DNA of 64,000 nucleotides from Moraxellaceae bacterium (lineage in GTDB: Bacteria > Pseudomonadota > Gammaproteobacteria > Pseudomonadales > Moraxellaceae): the NCBI GenBank assembly GCA_030680295.1, contig JAUXVU010000023.1:744001-808000 (forward strand), read 5' to 3'. The position numbers were made by a program, and so were the translations under genes. Below are positions 33,279-43,007 of the stretch, piece after piece (the first letter of the stretch is position 1; each line of letters opens with the position of its first letter). The notes beneath the pieces are model-generated. The model saw only the letters and a program-made list of their open reading frames with translations, ran no database searches and had not been told where the DNA came from.

Positions 33279-34157
33279 ATGAAGCCCTCGCTGCCAAGCC
33301 TGCTGGCCCATAGCCAGGCTCGCTTTAATGACGTGCTACACACTTTTTTAACTGAACAAAAGTCAGTGGATGCCCGCCTTTACGCTGCCATGCACTATGC
33401 CATGAGCAATGGCGGCAAACGCGTGCGGCCCGCCTTGGCGTGGGGCGCATGTATTGCTGTAGGAGGAGACTGGCCACAAGCAGACTCCGCTGCCTTGGCG
33501 GTGGAGTGCATTCATGGCTATTCCTTAGTCCATGATGACCTACCCTGCATGGATGATGATGATCTACGACGTGGCAAACCCACTTGTCATAAGCAATTTG
33601 ACGAATCCACCGCGTTGCTGGCAGGAGATGCCCTACAGGCACTAGCATTTTTTGCACTATCGAAAAGCGCTTTAAGTGCAGATATTTGTAACCGGCAAGT
33701 TAGCCATTTATCAAATGCTGCCTTTGCCATGGTGGGTGGCCAATGCCTTGATTTAGCCGCCGAAGGCCAACACCTACAGCGCCCACAGCTAGAGCAAATT
33801 CATCGTAATAAAACCGGCGCACTAATCCGTGCCGCCGCTAGCATGGGTGCGCTTGCTGGCAACGCGTCAAGCCAGCAACTGCAAGCTCTTGATGACTTTG
33901 CTGATGCCTTAGGCTTAGCATTTCAAGTACACGATGATGTATTAGACATTACCAGTGACACCCAAACACTTGGCAAAACTGCCGGCGCTGACATTGCTCT
34001 AGCAAAAGCTACTTTTCCTGCACTACTGGGGTTAGACGGCGCTAAAGCTTATGCTCAGCAGCTTACGGAACAAGCACTGTCTGCCTTAGTACCACTGGGA
34101 GATTCAGCACAGCCCCTGCACGAGCTCGCTGCATTTCTGTTATCTCGTGACCACTAA
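33279..34157 (+). CDS. ispA: Farnesyl diphosphate synthase (geranyltranstransferase)
   Basis: A 292-aa short-chain prenyltransferase that joins IPP with DMAPP and then GPP to make farnesyl diphosphate for quinones and undecaprenyl phosphate. Both aspartate-rich motifs are present: DDLPCMDDDDLRRG (about 84-97) and DDVLDITSD (about 221-229), with GGKRVRPAL near residue 43. ATG 33279 is set by the family N-terminus (MKPSLPSLLAHSQARFND); the frame runs back into xseB but that part is not family-like. It lies between xseB and dxs, the usual order, and feeds on the pathway that Dxs starts. Confidence 0.95.
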   Translation: MKPSLPSLLAHSQARFNDVLHTFLTEQKSVDARLYAAMHYAMSNGGKRVRPALAWGACIAVGGDWPQADSAALAVECIHGYSLVHDDLPCMDDDDLRRGKPTCHKQFDESTALLAGDALQALAFFALSKSALSADICNRQVSHLSNAAFAMVGGQCLDLAAEGQHLQRPQLEQIHRNKTGALIRAAASMGALAGNASSQQLQALDDFADALGLAFQVHDDVLDITSDTQTLGKTAGADIALAKATFPALLGLDGAKAYAQQLTEQALSALVPLGDSAQPLHELAAFLLSRDH

Positions 34158-34196
34158 GGCGTATAATTGGCCGACAATGCAGCAGGATTGCCTTTG

Positions 34197-36122
34197 ATGT
34201 TTCATGAAATCCCCACACAGCGCCCACTAACGCCCTTACTTGATCAGGTATCAACCCCAGACAAGCTACGTGAGTTGCCAGAGGATGCATTACCAGAGCT
34301 GGCCAATGAGCTGCGTGAATACTTGCTTTGGTGTACCAGTCAAACTGGCGGGCATTTTGGCGCTGGCTTGGGTGTGATTGAGCTTACCGTAGCGCTGCAT
34401 TACGTCTATAACACCCCGTATGATCGCGTGGTATGGGACGTTGGCCATCAGGCCTATCCCCACAAAATTTTGACTGGTCGTAAAGAGGCCATGCTGACCA
34501 TGCGCCAAAAGGATGGTCTAGCAGCCTTCCCACGTCGCGAAGAGTCGGAATACGACACTTTTGGTGTTGGTCACTCATCAACCTCTATTTCTGCTGCGCT
34601 CGGTATGGCACGTGGTGCCGAGCTCACTGGTAGTCAGCGTAAAGTTGTGGCGGTTATTGGTGATGGAGCCATGACTGCAGGCATGGCATTTGAAGCGCTA
34701 AATGATGCCGCTCATCAAAAGTCGAATTTGTTGGTCATTTTGAATGATAACCAAATGTCGATTTCAAAAGCGGTGGGCGGCCTATCAAATTATTTTTCCC
34801 ACATCTGGGCTAGTAAAAGTTATATCGCTATCCGTGAAGGTGGTAAACGTGTGTTGCAGTCCATGCCGGCTGCCATGAACTTTGCAAGACGCACCGAAGA
34901 AAGCATGAAAACCTTAATTACTGACTCGCCCGGCGCCTTGTTTGAGTCGGTCGGCTTTAACTATGTTGGCCCAATTGACGGGCATAATTTAGAAGAATTA
35001 GTTGAAACCATCGGTAACTTACGTGATGCACCAGGACCTCAGTTGCTGCACGTGTTTACCACCAAAGGTAAAGGCTTTGCCCCAGCTGAAGCCGACCCAA
35101 TTGGTTATCACGCTATTACTAAAATTGCCCCTGCCGCACAGCGTAACGATGCAGCAAAACCAGCCATTACCGCACGCAAATACTCTGATGTTTTTGGCGA
35201 CTGGTTATGTGATACCGCCACCCAGGACCTGCGCTTGGTGGCGATTACGCCTGCCATGTGCGAAGGCTCTGGCATGGTTAGATTTGCCACTAAGTTTCCT
35301 GATCGTTACCACGATGTCGCCATTGCCGAGCAACACGCAGTAACCTTTGCTGCCGGCCTTGCGTGTGAAGGCCTAAAACCCGTTGTAGCCATTTATTCAA
35401 CGTTTTTACAACGCGGCTACGACCAGCTCATTCATGATGTCACTCTGCAAAATTTAGATGTCACCTTTGGCATCGACCGCGCAGGGCTAGTCGGCGAAGA
35501 TGGCCCCACCCATGCTGGCGCGTATGACATCAGCTTTATGCGCTGTTTACCAAACATTATTATCGCCGCACCCAGTGATGAAAATGAGTGCCGCCTACTG
35601 CTCAACACAGCTTATGCACATCCGGGCCCAGCTGCCGTGCGCTACCCCCGTGGCACCGGTACTGGCGCCATCATTGAACAACTGAGTGCCACTGTGGCCA
35701 TAGGCAAGGCAGTATGTCGTCGAGAAGGTAATACAGCAGCTATTCTTAACTTTGGCGCGCGTTTAAGCGCGGCGCTACAAACCGCTGATCGCTTAAGTGC
35801 TGAACATGGTGTGGCTATTGCCGTCTACGATATGCGTTGGGTTAAACCATTGGACGCCGAATTGATCTTAAGTTTGGCCAAGCAGGTCAAGTTATTCATC
35901 AGCCTTGAAGAGCATGCAGTTGCCGGTGGTGCTGGAGCCGCCGTGAGTGAGCTCTTGGCTCGCGAAAACGTGCTGATCCACATGCTGCACCTTGGCATTC
36001 GTGATGCCTACATTGAACATGGTAGCCCTGCAGAAATGCTAGCGGACTGTGGACTCGATGAGCCGGGCATTTATCAAGCTATTCATTCGCGACTTATTGC
36101 TATTGGTGCCATTAACACTTGA
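34197..36122 (+). CDS. dxs: 1-deoxy-D-xylulose-5-phosphate synthase
   Basis: Dxs condenses pyruvate with glyceraldehyde 3-phosphate, the first step of the MEP isoprenoid pathway, and its product also feeds thiamine and pyridoxal. This 641-aa protein has the thiamine diphosphate motif [17 protein letters not shown] to ILNDNQMS (about 158-195), the [14 protein letters not shown] segment, the [15 protein letters not shown] block (about 431-445) and VRYPRG. E. coli Dxs is 620 aa. ATG 34197 has AGGA about 11 bases upstream. A TATAAT at 34162-34167 in the short gap after ispA may be an internal promoter, but no good -35 is seen. Confidence 0.96.
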   Translation: MFHEIPTQRPLTPLLDQVSTPDKLRELPEDALPELANELREYLLWCTSQTGGHFGAGLGVIELTVALHYVYNTPYDRVVWDVGHQAYPHKILTGRKEAMLTMRQKDGLAAFPRREESEYDTFGVGHSSTSISAALGMARGAELTGSQRKVVAVIGDGAMTAGMAFEALNDAAHQKSNLLVILNDNQMSISKAVGGLSNYFSHIWASKSYIAIREGGKRVLQSMPAAMNFARRTEESMKTLITDSPGALFESVGFNYVGPIDGHNLEELVETIGNLRDAPGPQLLHVFTTKGKGFAPAEADPIGYHAITKIAPAAQRNDAAKPAITARKYSDVFGDWLCDTATQDLRLVAITPAMCEGSGMVRFATKFPDRYHDVAIAEQHAVTFAAGLACEGLKPVVAIYSTFLQRGYDQLIHDVTLQNLDVTFGIDRAGLVGEDGPTHAGAYDISFMRCLPNIIIAAPSDENECRLLLNTAYAHPGPAAVRYPRGTGTGAIIEQLSATVAIGKAVCRREGNTAAILNFGARLSAALQTADRLSAEHGVAIAVYDMRWVKPLDAELILSLAKQVKLFISLEEHAVAGGAGAAVSELLARENVLIHMLHLGIRDAYIEHGSPAEMLADCGLDEPGIYQAIHSRLIAIGAINT

Positions 36123-36147
36123 CCATTGGTCAAAGTGACGGGATATT
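36119..36147 (+). promoter_or_regulatory. Promoter with palindromic -35 region before CBS gene
   Basis: TTGACC (36119-36124), a 17-bp spacer and GATATT (36142-36147) make a candidate promoter at the very end of dxs. The -35 is one half of the palindrome TTGACC-ATT-GGTCAA (36119-36133), which could be an operator. The CBS gene starts 45 bp after the -10. Confidence 0.5.
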
Positions 36148-36191
36148 CTGTTTATTGCCTTTGGTTTAACTATAAGAACAGGAAGACTGTC

Positions 36192-36608
36192 ATGCTCCAT
36201 TCACTTCGAGTTGCCGATTATATGGCCACAAAACTGATCACGCTGACGCCTGACACCAGCATCGATCAAGCCATTCGTGAGCTATTAACTCATCGCATCT
36301 CAGGTGCGCCTGTGGTCGAAGGTAGCGAATTAGTTGGCATGTTTTCAGAGTCTGACTGCTTAGAGGAAGCACTTCAGTCGGGCTACCACAATATGTCTTC
36401 AGGCCAAGTCAAAGATGTGATGTCGACACAGGTCGTTTTTGTAAGCCCTGAAGACAGCATTTTGCAAGTGGCCGAGATGTTCATCAAGAAAGGCCGTCAC
36501 CGCCTACCCGTCAAGGATCATAACGGTAGACTAGTAGGGCAAATTTCGCGTCGTGACGTTATTCGTGCTATGGATGACATCACCCATAGCGCTACTGCTG
36601 AGGCTTGA
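36192..36608 (+). CDS. CBS domain pair protein
   Basis: A 138-aa protein made of two CBS domains: about 8-62 (MATKLITLTPDTSIDQAIRE then HRISGAPVVE) and about 73-130 (VKDVMSTQVVFVSPEDSI then RHRLPVKDHNGRLVGQISRRDV). Stand-alone CBS pairs usually bind adenine nucleotides and regulate a partner; none is apparent here. ATG 36192 was chosen for AGGA 8 bases upstream, and because the earlier in-frame codons do not fit the domain. A promoter with a palindromic -35 lies upstream. The stop is one base from the convergent ribA stop. Confidence 0.85.
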   Translation: MLHSLRVADYMATKLITLTPDTSIDQAIRELLTHRISGAPVVEGSELVGMFSESDCLEEALQSGYHNMSSGQVKDVMSTQVVFVSPEDSILQVAEMFIKKGRHRLPVKDHNGRLVGQISRRDVIRAMDDITHSATAEA

Positions 36609-36609
36609 T

Positions 36610-37200
36610 TCATTCGGGCAAAATATGGCCCATTTTGTCGGTTTTGGTCTGCAGATAACCTTCGTTATGAGGGTTATTGCCAGTAATTAACGGCACACGC
36701 TCCACCACTTCAATATTATGCGCGGCCAAGGCTTCCACCTTAAGCGGGTTGTTCGTCATTAGGCGAACCCTGCTCACGCCTAAATGGTTGAGCATATGTT
36801 CACACATGCTGTATTCACGTAGGTCTGCAGCAAACCCCAATTGCTCATTGGCCTCAACCGTGTCGGCCCCTGCATCTTGCAACGCGTAAGCTCGGACTTT
36901 ATTGACCAAACCAATGCCACGACCTTCTTGTCGTAAATACAAAATGACACCACAACCTTCACTGGCTACGCGCAACATAGCGGCTTCTAATTGCGGGCCG
37001 CAGTCGCAGCGCAAACTACCAAAACCATCACCGGTTAGACACTCAGAGTGCACACGGGCCAACACCGGCTGACCGTTGCTGATATCACCCATGGCTAACG
37101 CCACATGTTCTTGCAAGGTGTCAGAATCCTCGAAGGCATGAATGGTGAAGTCGCCAAACTTGGTGGGCAAACGTGAACTGGCAATAAAATCAAAGGACAC
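36610..37200 (-). CDS. ribA: GTP cyclohydrolase II
   Basis: RibA opens GTP to the first riboflavin precursor. From the GTG at 37200 the product is 196 aa, exactly the size of E. coli RibA. The zinc-binding cluster is intact in [20 protein letters not shown] (about 51-70), and the catalytic region [22 protein letters not shown] (split at about 88-109) follows. GTG 37200 has GGAG 8 bases upstream; the frame extends to a TTG at 37242 without family similarity. It stands apart from the main riboflavin operon, where the RibBA protein has a degenerate version of this domain, so this is probably the working cyclohydrolase. Confidence 0.93.
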   Translation of the reverse strand: MSFDFIASSRLPTKFGDFTIHAFEDSDTLQEHVALAMGDISNGQPVLARVHSECLTGDGFGSLRCDCGPQLEAAMLRVASEGCGVILYLRQEGRGIGLVNKVRAYALQDAGADTVEANEQLGFAADLREYSMCEHMLNHLGVSRVRLMTNNPLKVEALAAHNIEVVERVPLITGNNPHNEGYLQTKTDKMGHILPE

Positions 37201-37272
37201 CGTATCGGCTCCGCACTTCGATTGGGGCGGCGATTGTAGCAAGTGCTACGTCATTTAGGTATGGACGAGACA

Positions 37273-37800
37273 TCAACTAGCCACTCCATACCAGCCTGCT
37301 TCTGCTGCCGGCAGCCAGGGCAAAATAAAGTACAGCAAAATAGCAGCAAAAATGCCGGCAATCACATCATCAATCATGATGCCAAAACCGCCGTGCACAC
37401 GTTTGTCTAGCCATGAAATAGGCCATGGTTTCCAAATATCAAATAAACGAAAAAGCAAAAAGCCAATCAATACACCCAAGGTGCTGCGTAGATCCCAATC
37501 CAACATCGGCACTAAGGGAATTAAGGCAATCCATTGACCAACAAACTCATCCCAAACAATACCGCCGTGATCATGCACACCCATCAGGCGTGCCGCCTCA
37601 CCACAAATGGCAATACCGGCAATAGCGGCAATCAGTACCCAAGCCAGATAAAAACCTAACGGCATGCTGGCAAACACGGCAAACCACAACACAGCAACGG
37701 CAGAACCAACCGTGCCCGGTGCTTTTGGGCTACGACCAGCACCAAAACCAAAAGCTAGTAAGTCCAGTGCACGCGGTAAACGAGGAATGGGGTCAGACAT
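37273..37800 (-). CDS. pgpA: Phosphatidylglycerophosphatase A
   Basis: PgpA removes phosphate from phosphatidylglycerol phosphate to give the membrane lipid phosphatidylglycerol. This 175-aa protein has the family start AFGFGAGRSPKAPGTVGSA (about 15-33), the HDHGGIVWDEFVGQWIAL motif (split at about 76-93) with the acidic active-site residues, RLFDIWKPWPI, and a late GGFGIMIDDVIAG. Four membrane segments are visible. ATG 37800 is preceded by a purine-rich AGTAGG. It is the last gene of the nrdR-rib-nusB-thiL-pgpA run, 9 bp after thiL, the usual gammaproteobacterial order. Confidence 0.94.
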   Translation of the reverse strand: MSDPIPRLPRALDLLAFGFGAGRSPKAPGTVGSAVAVLWFAVFASMPLGFYLAWVLIAAIAGIAICGEAARLMGVHDHGGIVWDEFVGQWIALIPLVPMLDWDLRSTLGVLIGFLLFRLFDIWKPWPISWLDKRVHGGFGIMIDDVIAGIFAAILLYFILPWLPAAEAGWYGVAS

Positions 37801-37809
37801 AATGCCTAC

Positions 37810-38799
37810 TCAAAAATGACGATAACCTAATGGTAGCGGATACGGCCACGGCTTGCCCTGCCATATCAGGTCAAGCGTCGGCTGCTGGGTTGTTTGCATC
37901 ACCTGACCAATCACGGTCAATGGCAGATTTAATTGCTGACTAAGCTGATCAAGTACGGGCAATGCTGAAGTCGGTATAGCAAACAATAATTCGTAGTCAT
38001 CACCCGCACTCAACGCCTGCTCCAATACAAAACGAGGATCACTGTTCAACAGTGTTTGCGCGGCAGACGACAAGGGCAATTGATCTAACAGCAACTGCGC
38101 ACTCAAGTCACCTGAGGCTTTGAGCATATGCTGCAAGTCTTGCAATAAACCATCAGAGACATCCATGCCGGCGTTAGCCATAGCAGGCAATGCCAAACCA
38201 AGCGCAACCCGAGGTTGTGGCCGATGCAGGCGCATTAACACGGCTTGTTGCTGATCATCGCTCAAGGTCAATGCCAAGGGGTGTTGGTTAGCCACCGCCA
38301 ATCCGAAACCACCATCCCCTACCTGACCCGAAACCACTAATACATCACCAACCTGCAAGCGATCACGGCGTAACACCCTGTCGGACTTTACGGAGCCCAT
38401 CACCGTAATGCCAATAGCCAAAGGACCGCGTGTCGTGTCCCCTCCGACCAAGGCGATATTGTGTTGCTGCGCCAAGCTGCGCATGCCTTCAGCAAAGCCT
38501 GTCAGCCAATCGGCATCAAACGCAGGCAAGGTCAGCGATAGGGTAAATGCAACAGGCTTGGCCGCCATGGCAGCAAGATCGGATAGATTCACCGCCAAGG
38601 CTTTATGACCAATATCAAAGGCGTCTGCGTCAGCAAAAAAATGCCGACCGCTGACCAAGGTGTCACTGCTAACCACAAGCTGTTCACCCGCAGGTAACGA
38701 CAGCAATGCTGCGTCATCACCAACGGACAACACCACAGCCGGATTGGCTGTCGCTTCTGGCCAGACAAAATAGCGCTGGATCAGTTCAAACTCATCCAT
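37810..38799 (-). CDS. thiL: Thiamine-monophosphate kinase
   Basis: ThiL phosphorylates thiamine monophosphate to the coenzyme thiamine diphosphate. The 329-aa length matches the family (E. coli 325 aa). Landmarks are SVGDDAALLSLPAGEQLVVSSDTLV (split at about 26-50), FDIGHKALAVNLSDLAAMAA (split at about 62-81), ALVGGDTTRGP (about 117-127), and AGMDVSDGLLQDL (about 214-226). ATG 38799 has a GAGG ribosome site about 7 bases upstream. It lies between nusB (18 bp upstream) and pgpA. It would supply cofactor for the Dxs enzyme encoded nearby. Confidence 0.94.
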   Translation of the reverse strand: MDEFELIQRYFVWPEATANPAVVLSVGDDAALLSLPAGEQLVVSSDTLVSGRHFFADADAFDIGHKALAVNLSDLAAMAAKPVAFTLSLTLPAFDADWLTGFAEGMRSLAQQHNIALVGGDTTRGPLAIGITVMGSVKSDRVLRRDRLQVGDVLVVSGQVGDGGFGLAVANQHPLALTLSDDQQQAVLMRLHRPQPRVALGLALPAMANAGMDVSDGLLQDLQHMLKASGDLSAQLLLDQLPLSSAAQTLLNSDPRFVLEQALSAGDDYELLFAIPTSALPVLDQLSQQLNLPLTVIGQVMQTTQQPTLDLIWQGKPWPYPLPLGYRHF

Positions 38800-38817
38800 T
38801 GCTAACCTCGAGTTTGC

Positions 38818-39255
38818 TTAGTTCTGTTCAAGTTGACGCAATGACGCAGACAACTTGTCGAGCACGCCATTAATGTAACGATGAGACTCAGAGGCACCAA
38901 AGACCTTGGCTAACTCAATGCCCTCATTAATCACTACACGGTAAGGCACGTCTAAGCGATGTTTGAGCTCATAGGCACCAATACGCAGTGTTGCTAACTC
39001 AACCGGATCAAGCGTCTGAAACTCACGATCCAAGTGCGGTGTTATTAACGCATCAAGTTCTTCTGTGATTTGTGGAATGCGGTGTAATAGCTCGTGAAAA
39101 TAATCCAGATCCACTTTGTGCATGGCATTTTCAACGCGATAACGCGCCTCAATTTCCCATGACGGATTACCTGACATCTGCCACTCATACAGCCCTTGTA
39201 GGGCAAATCGACGCGCCTTTCGACGCGCCGATGGATTTAGTCCCTGACTTTGCAT
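38818..39255 (-). CDS. nusB: Transcription antitermination factor NusB
   Basis: NusB binds boxA RNA together with ribosomal protein S10 (NusE) and supports antitermination of rRNA operons. The 145-aa protein is all-helical with the family start [19 protein letters not shown] (split at about 6-24) and the conserved block [32 protein letters not shown] (about 85-117), shown here only for orientation, and GVLDKL near the end. E. coli NusB is 139 aa. The ribosome site is weak, and it starts 5 bp after ribH, suggesting coupled translation. This is the standard ribH-nusB neighbourhood. Confidence 0.94.
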   Translation of the reverse strand: MQSQGLNPSARRKARRFALQGLYEWQMSGNPSWEIEARYRVENAMHKVDLDYFHELLHRIPQITEELDALITPHLDREFQTLDPVELATLRIGAYELKHRLDVPYRVVINEGIELAKVFGASESHRYINGVLDKLSASLRQLEQN

Positions 39256-39260
39256 GCGAT

Positions 39261-39734
39261 TTAGCCGATTGCCTTCAAAACTGAAATCATTTCGATGGCC
39301 ACCATGGCAGCATCAACGCCCTTGTTGCCCGCTTTTGTGCCTGAGCGCTCGATCGCTTGTTCGATCGAATCCACGGTCAGCACACCGAAGCTAATCGGCA
39401 GACCCGTTTCTAATGACACTACGCCTAAGCCTTTAGCACATTCGCCAGCCACATAGTCAAAGTGTGGTGTGCCACCACGAATAACTGCGCCTAGGGCAAT
39501 CACGGCATCATAGTTGCCAGTAGCCACGAGTTTTTTTGCTACCAAAGGCAGCTCCCATGCACCAGGCGCACGCACGATGGTGATGTTGCTTTCGCTAACA
39601 CCATGACGACGCAAAGTATCAATCGCGCCACTCACCAACGACTCCACTACAAAGCTATTAAAGCGACCAACTAACACAGCGTAACGCGCATCGGCGTTGC
39701 TGAAATCGCCTTCTACAGTCTTGATTTGACTCAT
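39261..39734 (-). CDS. ribH: 6,7-dimethyl-8-ribityllumazine synthase
   Basis: RibH makes 6,7-dimethyl-8-ribityllumazine, the second-last step of riboflavin synthesis, in a large capsid-like shell. The 157-aa protein (E. coli 156) has [12 protein letters not shown] (about 22-33), [16 protein letters not shown] (about 54-69), [18 protein letters not shown] (about 78-95) with the catalytic His in the last segment, and [16 protein letters not shown] 39734 was chosen since AGAGG lies 9 bases upstream; ATG 39743 directly abuts that site. It lies between ribBA and nusB. Confidence 0.95.
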   Translation of the reverse strand: MSQIKTVEGDFSNADARYAVLVGRFNSFVVESLVSGAIDTLRRHGVSESNITIVRAPGAWELPLVAKKLVATGNYDAVIALGAVIRGGTPHFDYVAGECAKGLGVVSLETGLPISFGVLTVDSIEQAIERSGTKAGNKGVDAAMVAIEMISVLKAIG

Positions 39735-39766
39735 AATGTACATCCTCTCACAGGTAAAAACGGCGA

Positions 39767-40870
39767 TTAGTCCGTGGTTAAATATTCAACAATTTCTAAA
39801 CCAAAGCCAGACAAGGCATTGAACTTCATTGGCGAACTTAATAAGCGCATTTTGGTCACGCCAAGCTCACGCAACATTTGTGAACCCACACCAATGGTGC
39901 GGTACATGCCGGAGCTTTCCGCATTGCGTGCGCGCGCAGAGAAGTAGTCATCCAAATGCGCAACCATGTCATTGGCACGATAATCTTGGCCAAGCAAAAT
40001 CAACACACCCGCTTCAGACTTCGCCACCTCTTTTAAGCTCTTCTGCAAGTTCCAACCTAGGCGGCCATTAAACTGTGCGTGAAACAAATCGCGTAAGGGG
40101 TTCACACCGTGAACACGCACAGTGGGCACTACATCGCCACCCAGTTGGCCCTTAACCAAGGCAACGTGCACGCCTTGATTACCAGACTCACGGAACACAT
40201 GCAGCTGAAATTCGCCATATTCGGTAGGCAAAGTACGTGTGGATTCACACACCACGGTTTTTTCATTCACCATGCGGTAGTGAATCAGGTCAGCAATGGT
40301 GCCAATTTTTAGCCCATGCTGTTCGGCAAATACTTCCAAATCCGGGCGACGTGCCATGGTGCCATCGTCATTCATGATTTCGCAGATAACGCCACTAGGC
40401 TCCAAACCCGCCAGCTCCGCCAAATCACAGGCAGCTTCAGTATGACCGGCACGGTGCAGCACACCACCGGGCTCTGCCATTAACGGGAAAATATGGCCAG
40501 GCTGGACGATATCGGCTGCTTTGGCATCACGACTGGCGGCGACTTGCACGGTACGCGCACGATCGGCAGCAGAGATGCCGGTCGTCACACCAGTAGCCGC
40601 TTCAATTGAAACGGTAAATTTGGTGCCATAACCTGAACCGTTAGCTTGCACCATTAATGGCAAACCAAGCTGCTTACAACGCTCGCGGGTCATTGGCATG
40701 CAAATCAGGCCACGACCAAACTTAGCCATGAAGTTGATGTCATCGGGACGGCAATGACTAGCGGCCATCACAATGTCGCCTTCATTTTCACGGTCTTCGT
40801 CGTCCATCAGGACAACCATTTTGCCTAAGCGAATATCTTCAATCAGCTCTTCGACGCGGTTTAACTTCAT
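39767..40870 (-). CDS. ribB: 3,4-dihydroxy-2-butanone-4-phosphate synthase with degenerate RibA domain
   Basis: The 367-aa protein has an N-terminal RibB domain (about 1-200) with [28 protein letters not shown] and the expected acidic metal ligands, making the four-carbon unit of riboflavin. The C-terminal half (about 205-365) has the GTP cyclohydrolase II fold, but where RibA has the zinc cysteines ([16 protein letters not shown]) this protein reads [20 protein letters not shown], with no Cys. The cyclohydrolase activity is therefore probably lost, as known for some proteobacterial RibBA proteins, and the separate ribA at 36610 would supply it. ATG 40870 is used rather than a GTG two codons earlier. 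Confidence 0.93.
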   Translation of the reverse strand: MKLNRVEELIEDIRLGKMVVLMDDEDRENEGDIVMAASHCRPDDINFMAKFGRGLICMPMTRERCKQLGLPLMVQANGSGYGTKFTVSIEAATGVTTGISAADRARTVQVAASRDAKAADIVQPGHIFPLMAEPGGVLHRAGHTEAACDLAELAGLEPSGVICEIMNDDGTMARRPDLEVFAEQHGLKIGTIADLIHYRMVNEKTVVCESTRTLPTEYGEFQLHVFRESGNQGVHVALVKGQLGGDVVPTVRVHGVNPLRDLFHAQFNGRLGWNLQKSLKEVAKSEAGVLILLGQDYRANDMVAHLDDYFSARARNAESSGMYRTIGVGSQMLRELGVTKMRLLSSPMKFNALSGFGLEIVEYLTTD

Positions 40871-40891
40871 AATCACAATACTCTGGATCGA

Positions 40892-41224
40892 TTAACGACC
40901 ATCAATAGGTTCTAGACAACGCTGTCGTAAACGCCTTACTTCATTGCCCAGCGCATCATTGGCCATACGCCGCGCTGGAGCTTCCCAGTTACGCTCAGGG
41001 ATAGTGAGCACATCAGTCACACCAAAACGGGTATCACTGCCATAAGCAAAGGCATCAAACAGGCAGCGACATAACTGATTGCGATTGCCGGCGGCAACCG
41101 TCGCATCGGTCATGCACACCTGCATAAACTGATCTTGGCGCTCCTGCGCCAAACTCAGCGCATTGGCATTTACCGCCGTCAACAATAACGGCAACATCCA
41201 CCACGCCTTAGTGTGAGTGGCCAT
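40892..41224 (-). CDS. Small secreted cysteine-containing protein, unknown
   Basis: I do not recognise this 110-aa protein. A signal peptide ends near NANA or NALS (about 20-23), followed by a mature part of about 88 residues with four cysteines (QVCMTD, LCRC, RCLEP), enough for two disulfides. The region CMTDATVAAGNRNQLCRCLFDAFAYG (split at about 37-62) looks like small periplasmic proteins of unknown role. ATG 41224 has AGGAG 7 bases upstream. It starts inside the 3' end of ribE (17-bp overlap) and lies before ribB, so it is cotranscribed with riboflavin genes. Whether it has any role there is unknown. Confidence 0.65.
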   Translation of the reverse strand: MATHTKAWWMLPLLLTAVNANALSLAQERQDQFMQVCMTDATVAAGNRNQLCRCLFDAFAYGSDTRFGVTDVLTIPERNWEAPARRMANDALGNEVRRLRQRCLEPIDGR

Positions 41225-41873
41225 AACCATGCTCCTGCAGGAAGGACAAACTAATCCCCCCCGATGACGGAACTGCTGCTTTATCTGCCAGCAACAAACG
41301 CTCTAAATAACGCGCCAACACATCCACTTCAATATTGAGCTTAAAGCCAGGCGCCCAATCACCGATATTGGTTTCCTGCACCGTATGCGGCACGATGTTT
41401 AAATCAAATACAGCACCGTCAATCGCATTCACCGTTAGGCTGACACCATCAGTGGTGATCGAGCCTTTTTCAGCGATATAACGCGCTAAATTATCCGGCG
41501 CTTTAATCCGGAAACGAATTGACCGTGCCTCTGGCCAAACTTCAACTACTTCACCGACACCATCCACATGACCACTAACCAAATGACCGCCTAAACGGGT
41601 TGTTGGCGTCAGTGCTTTTTCTAAATTAACGCGGCAACCCGAACGAATATCAGCCAAAGTGGTGCGTCGCACAGTTTCCTGTGAGACATCAGCAACATAA
41701 TAGTCCGCACCCATTTCAACCACTGTCAGGCAGACACCGTTGGTGGCAATTGAATCACCCAAACGCACATCGGCCATATCTAGCTTGCCAACCGCAACCG
41801 TCAGTCGCAAATCGCCAGCACGTGGCTCAACACGACGGATAGTTCCTACAGATTCAATAATACCGGTAAACAT
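41208..41873 (-). CDS. ribE: Riboflavin synthase, alpha subunit
   Basis: The enzyme dismutates two molecules of lumazine to riboflavin. The 221-aa protein (E. coli RibC 213 aa) has the MFTGIIESVGTI start and the two internally repeated barrels, about 1-97 (GDSIATNGVCLTVVEM, VNLEKALTPTTRLGGHLVSGHVDG, split) and about 98-200 (GSITTDGVSLTVNAID, NIVPHTVQETN, NIEVDVLARYLERLL). ATG 41873 has AGGA about 10 bases upstream. It lies 15 bp after ribD and its end overlaps the start of the small secreted protein gene. The symbol ribE follows the usage where this enzyme is named separately from ribH; ribC is used in E. coli. Confidence 0.95.
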   Translation of the reverse strand: MFTGIIESVGTIRRVEPRAGDLRLTVAVGKLDMADVRLGDSIATNGVCLTVVEMGADYYVADVSQETVRRTTLADIRSGCRVNLEKALTPTTRLGGHLVSGHVDGVGEVVEVWPEARSIRFRIKAPDNLARYIAEKGSITTDGVSLTVNAIDGAVFDLNIVPHTVQETNIGDWAPGFKLNIEVDVLARYLERLLLADKAAVPSSGGISLSFLQEHGYGHSH

Positions 41874-41888
41874 AAGCTATATTCCTGA

Positions 41889-43007
41889 TTAGGCTAATGG
41901 TTGCGGGCGTAAACGCAGGCGCAGATCATCGCCGACTTGACGACATTCCACCAAGGACAAACGTTGTTGCTCGGCCATCACCGTCTTCGGCCAATCGACC
42001 AAGGGTCGTGCACTTGAGCCCAACAAAGTCATGGCCTGATATAACAAAACTTCATCAACTAAACCCGCTTGCATAAAAGCACCAGCCACACCGGCACCAG
42101 CCTCGACTAACACCTCATTACAACCTTCAGCAGCCAAAGCTTGCAGTAATTCGCGCACATCGGGACGACCATGGGCATCACTGGGCAGTACTTTCACCAC
42201 CGTATTGCCGTGCTGTAGGGCCGAAACTTTTTCGGCCTGTGCATGCTCGGCCACGGTGACCACCCAAGTGCGCCCGGGCTGCTGCAGAATACGAGCAGTA
42301 GGCAGTAGGCGCAGCTGACTATCTAACACCACACGTAAAGGTTGGCGATTAGAGGACAAGTCCCCCATGCGCACGGTCAGCGCAGGATCATCCGCACGCA
42401 CCGTGCCTATGCCGGTAATAATGGCGCAACTCCGTGCACGCCAGCGCTGCACATCAGTGCGCGCAGCATCACCAGTAATCCACTTGGACTCACCCGATGC
42501 CATCGCGGTACGACCATCTAAGCTACTGGCCAGCTTCAATCGAACCCACGGCAGGCCACCGGCTATGCGGCGTAAAAATCCCATATTTAATTCAGTGGCA
42601 GCAGACTGCATCAGGCCAACATCCACCGCTATACCTGCGGCTTTAAGTCGCGCCACACCCTGACCTGCCACCGACGGATTGCTATCAAGGACTGCCACCA
42701 CCACTCGCGCCACACCGGCGTTAATTAACGCGTCGGCACAAGGTGGTGTCCGTCCCGTATGTGAGCAGGGCTCTAAAGTGACATAGGCCGTAGCACCACG
42801 CGCCAACTCACCTGCTTGCGCTAATGCATGCACTTCTGCATGCGGCTCACCAGCGCGCAGATGAAAACCTTGGCCAATTACTTCACCCGTTGCCGACACC
42901 AACACACAGCCCACCCGCGGATTAGGCGTTGTGCTGCATAAACCTTGCTCAGCCAAACGCAGGGCAAGGCTCATATGCTGATGGTCAGCAGGGGAGAAAT
43001 TAGTCAC
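41889..43007 (-). CDS. ribD: Bifunctional riboflavin deaminase/reductase RibD
   Basis: RibD carries out the deamination and side-chain reduction steps of riboflavin synthesis. The 372-aa protein (E. coli 367) has the zinc deaminase part with NPRVGCVLV, the HAEVHAL zinc ligand and active Glu (about 53-59), and [19 protein letters not shown] (about 81-99). The reductase part follows with [23 protein letters not shown] (split at about 154-176) and a late [22 protein letters not shown] 43007 was chosen because it gives the usual N-terminus with a GGA 7 bases upstream. It overlaps the nrdR stop by 8 bp, a sign of coupling. Confidence 0.94.
   Translation of the reverse strand: MTNFSPADHQHMSLALRLAEQGLCSTTPNPRVGCVLVSATGEVIGQGFHLRAGEPHAEVHALAQAGELARGATAYVTLEPCSHTGRTPPCADALINAGVARVVVAVLDSNPSVAGQGVARLKAAGIAVDVGLMQSAATELNMGFLRRIAGGLPWVRLKLASSLDGRTAMASGESKWITGDAARTDVQRWRARSCAIITGIGTVRADDPALTVRMGDLSSNRQPLRVVLDSQLRLLPTARILQQPGRTWVVTVAEHAQAEKVSALQHGNTVVKVLPSDAHGRPDVRELLQALAAEGCNEVLVEAGAGVAGAFMQAGLVDEVLLYQAMTLLGSSARPLVDWPKTVMAEQQRLSLVECRQVGDDLRLRLRPQPLA

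Noticed and set aside
34162-34167. TATAAT just before dxs as a strong promoter
   Set aside because: No -35 better than TGTTAT at 18 bp, and the genes are closely spaced; kept only as a remark in the dxs entry.
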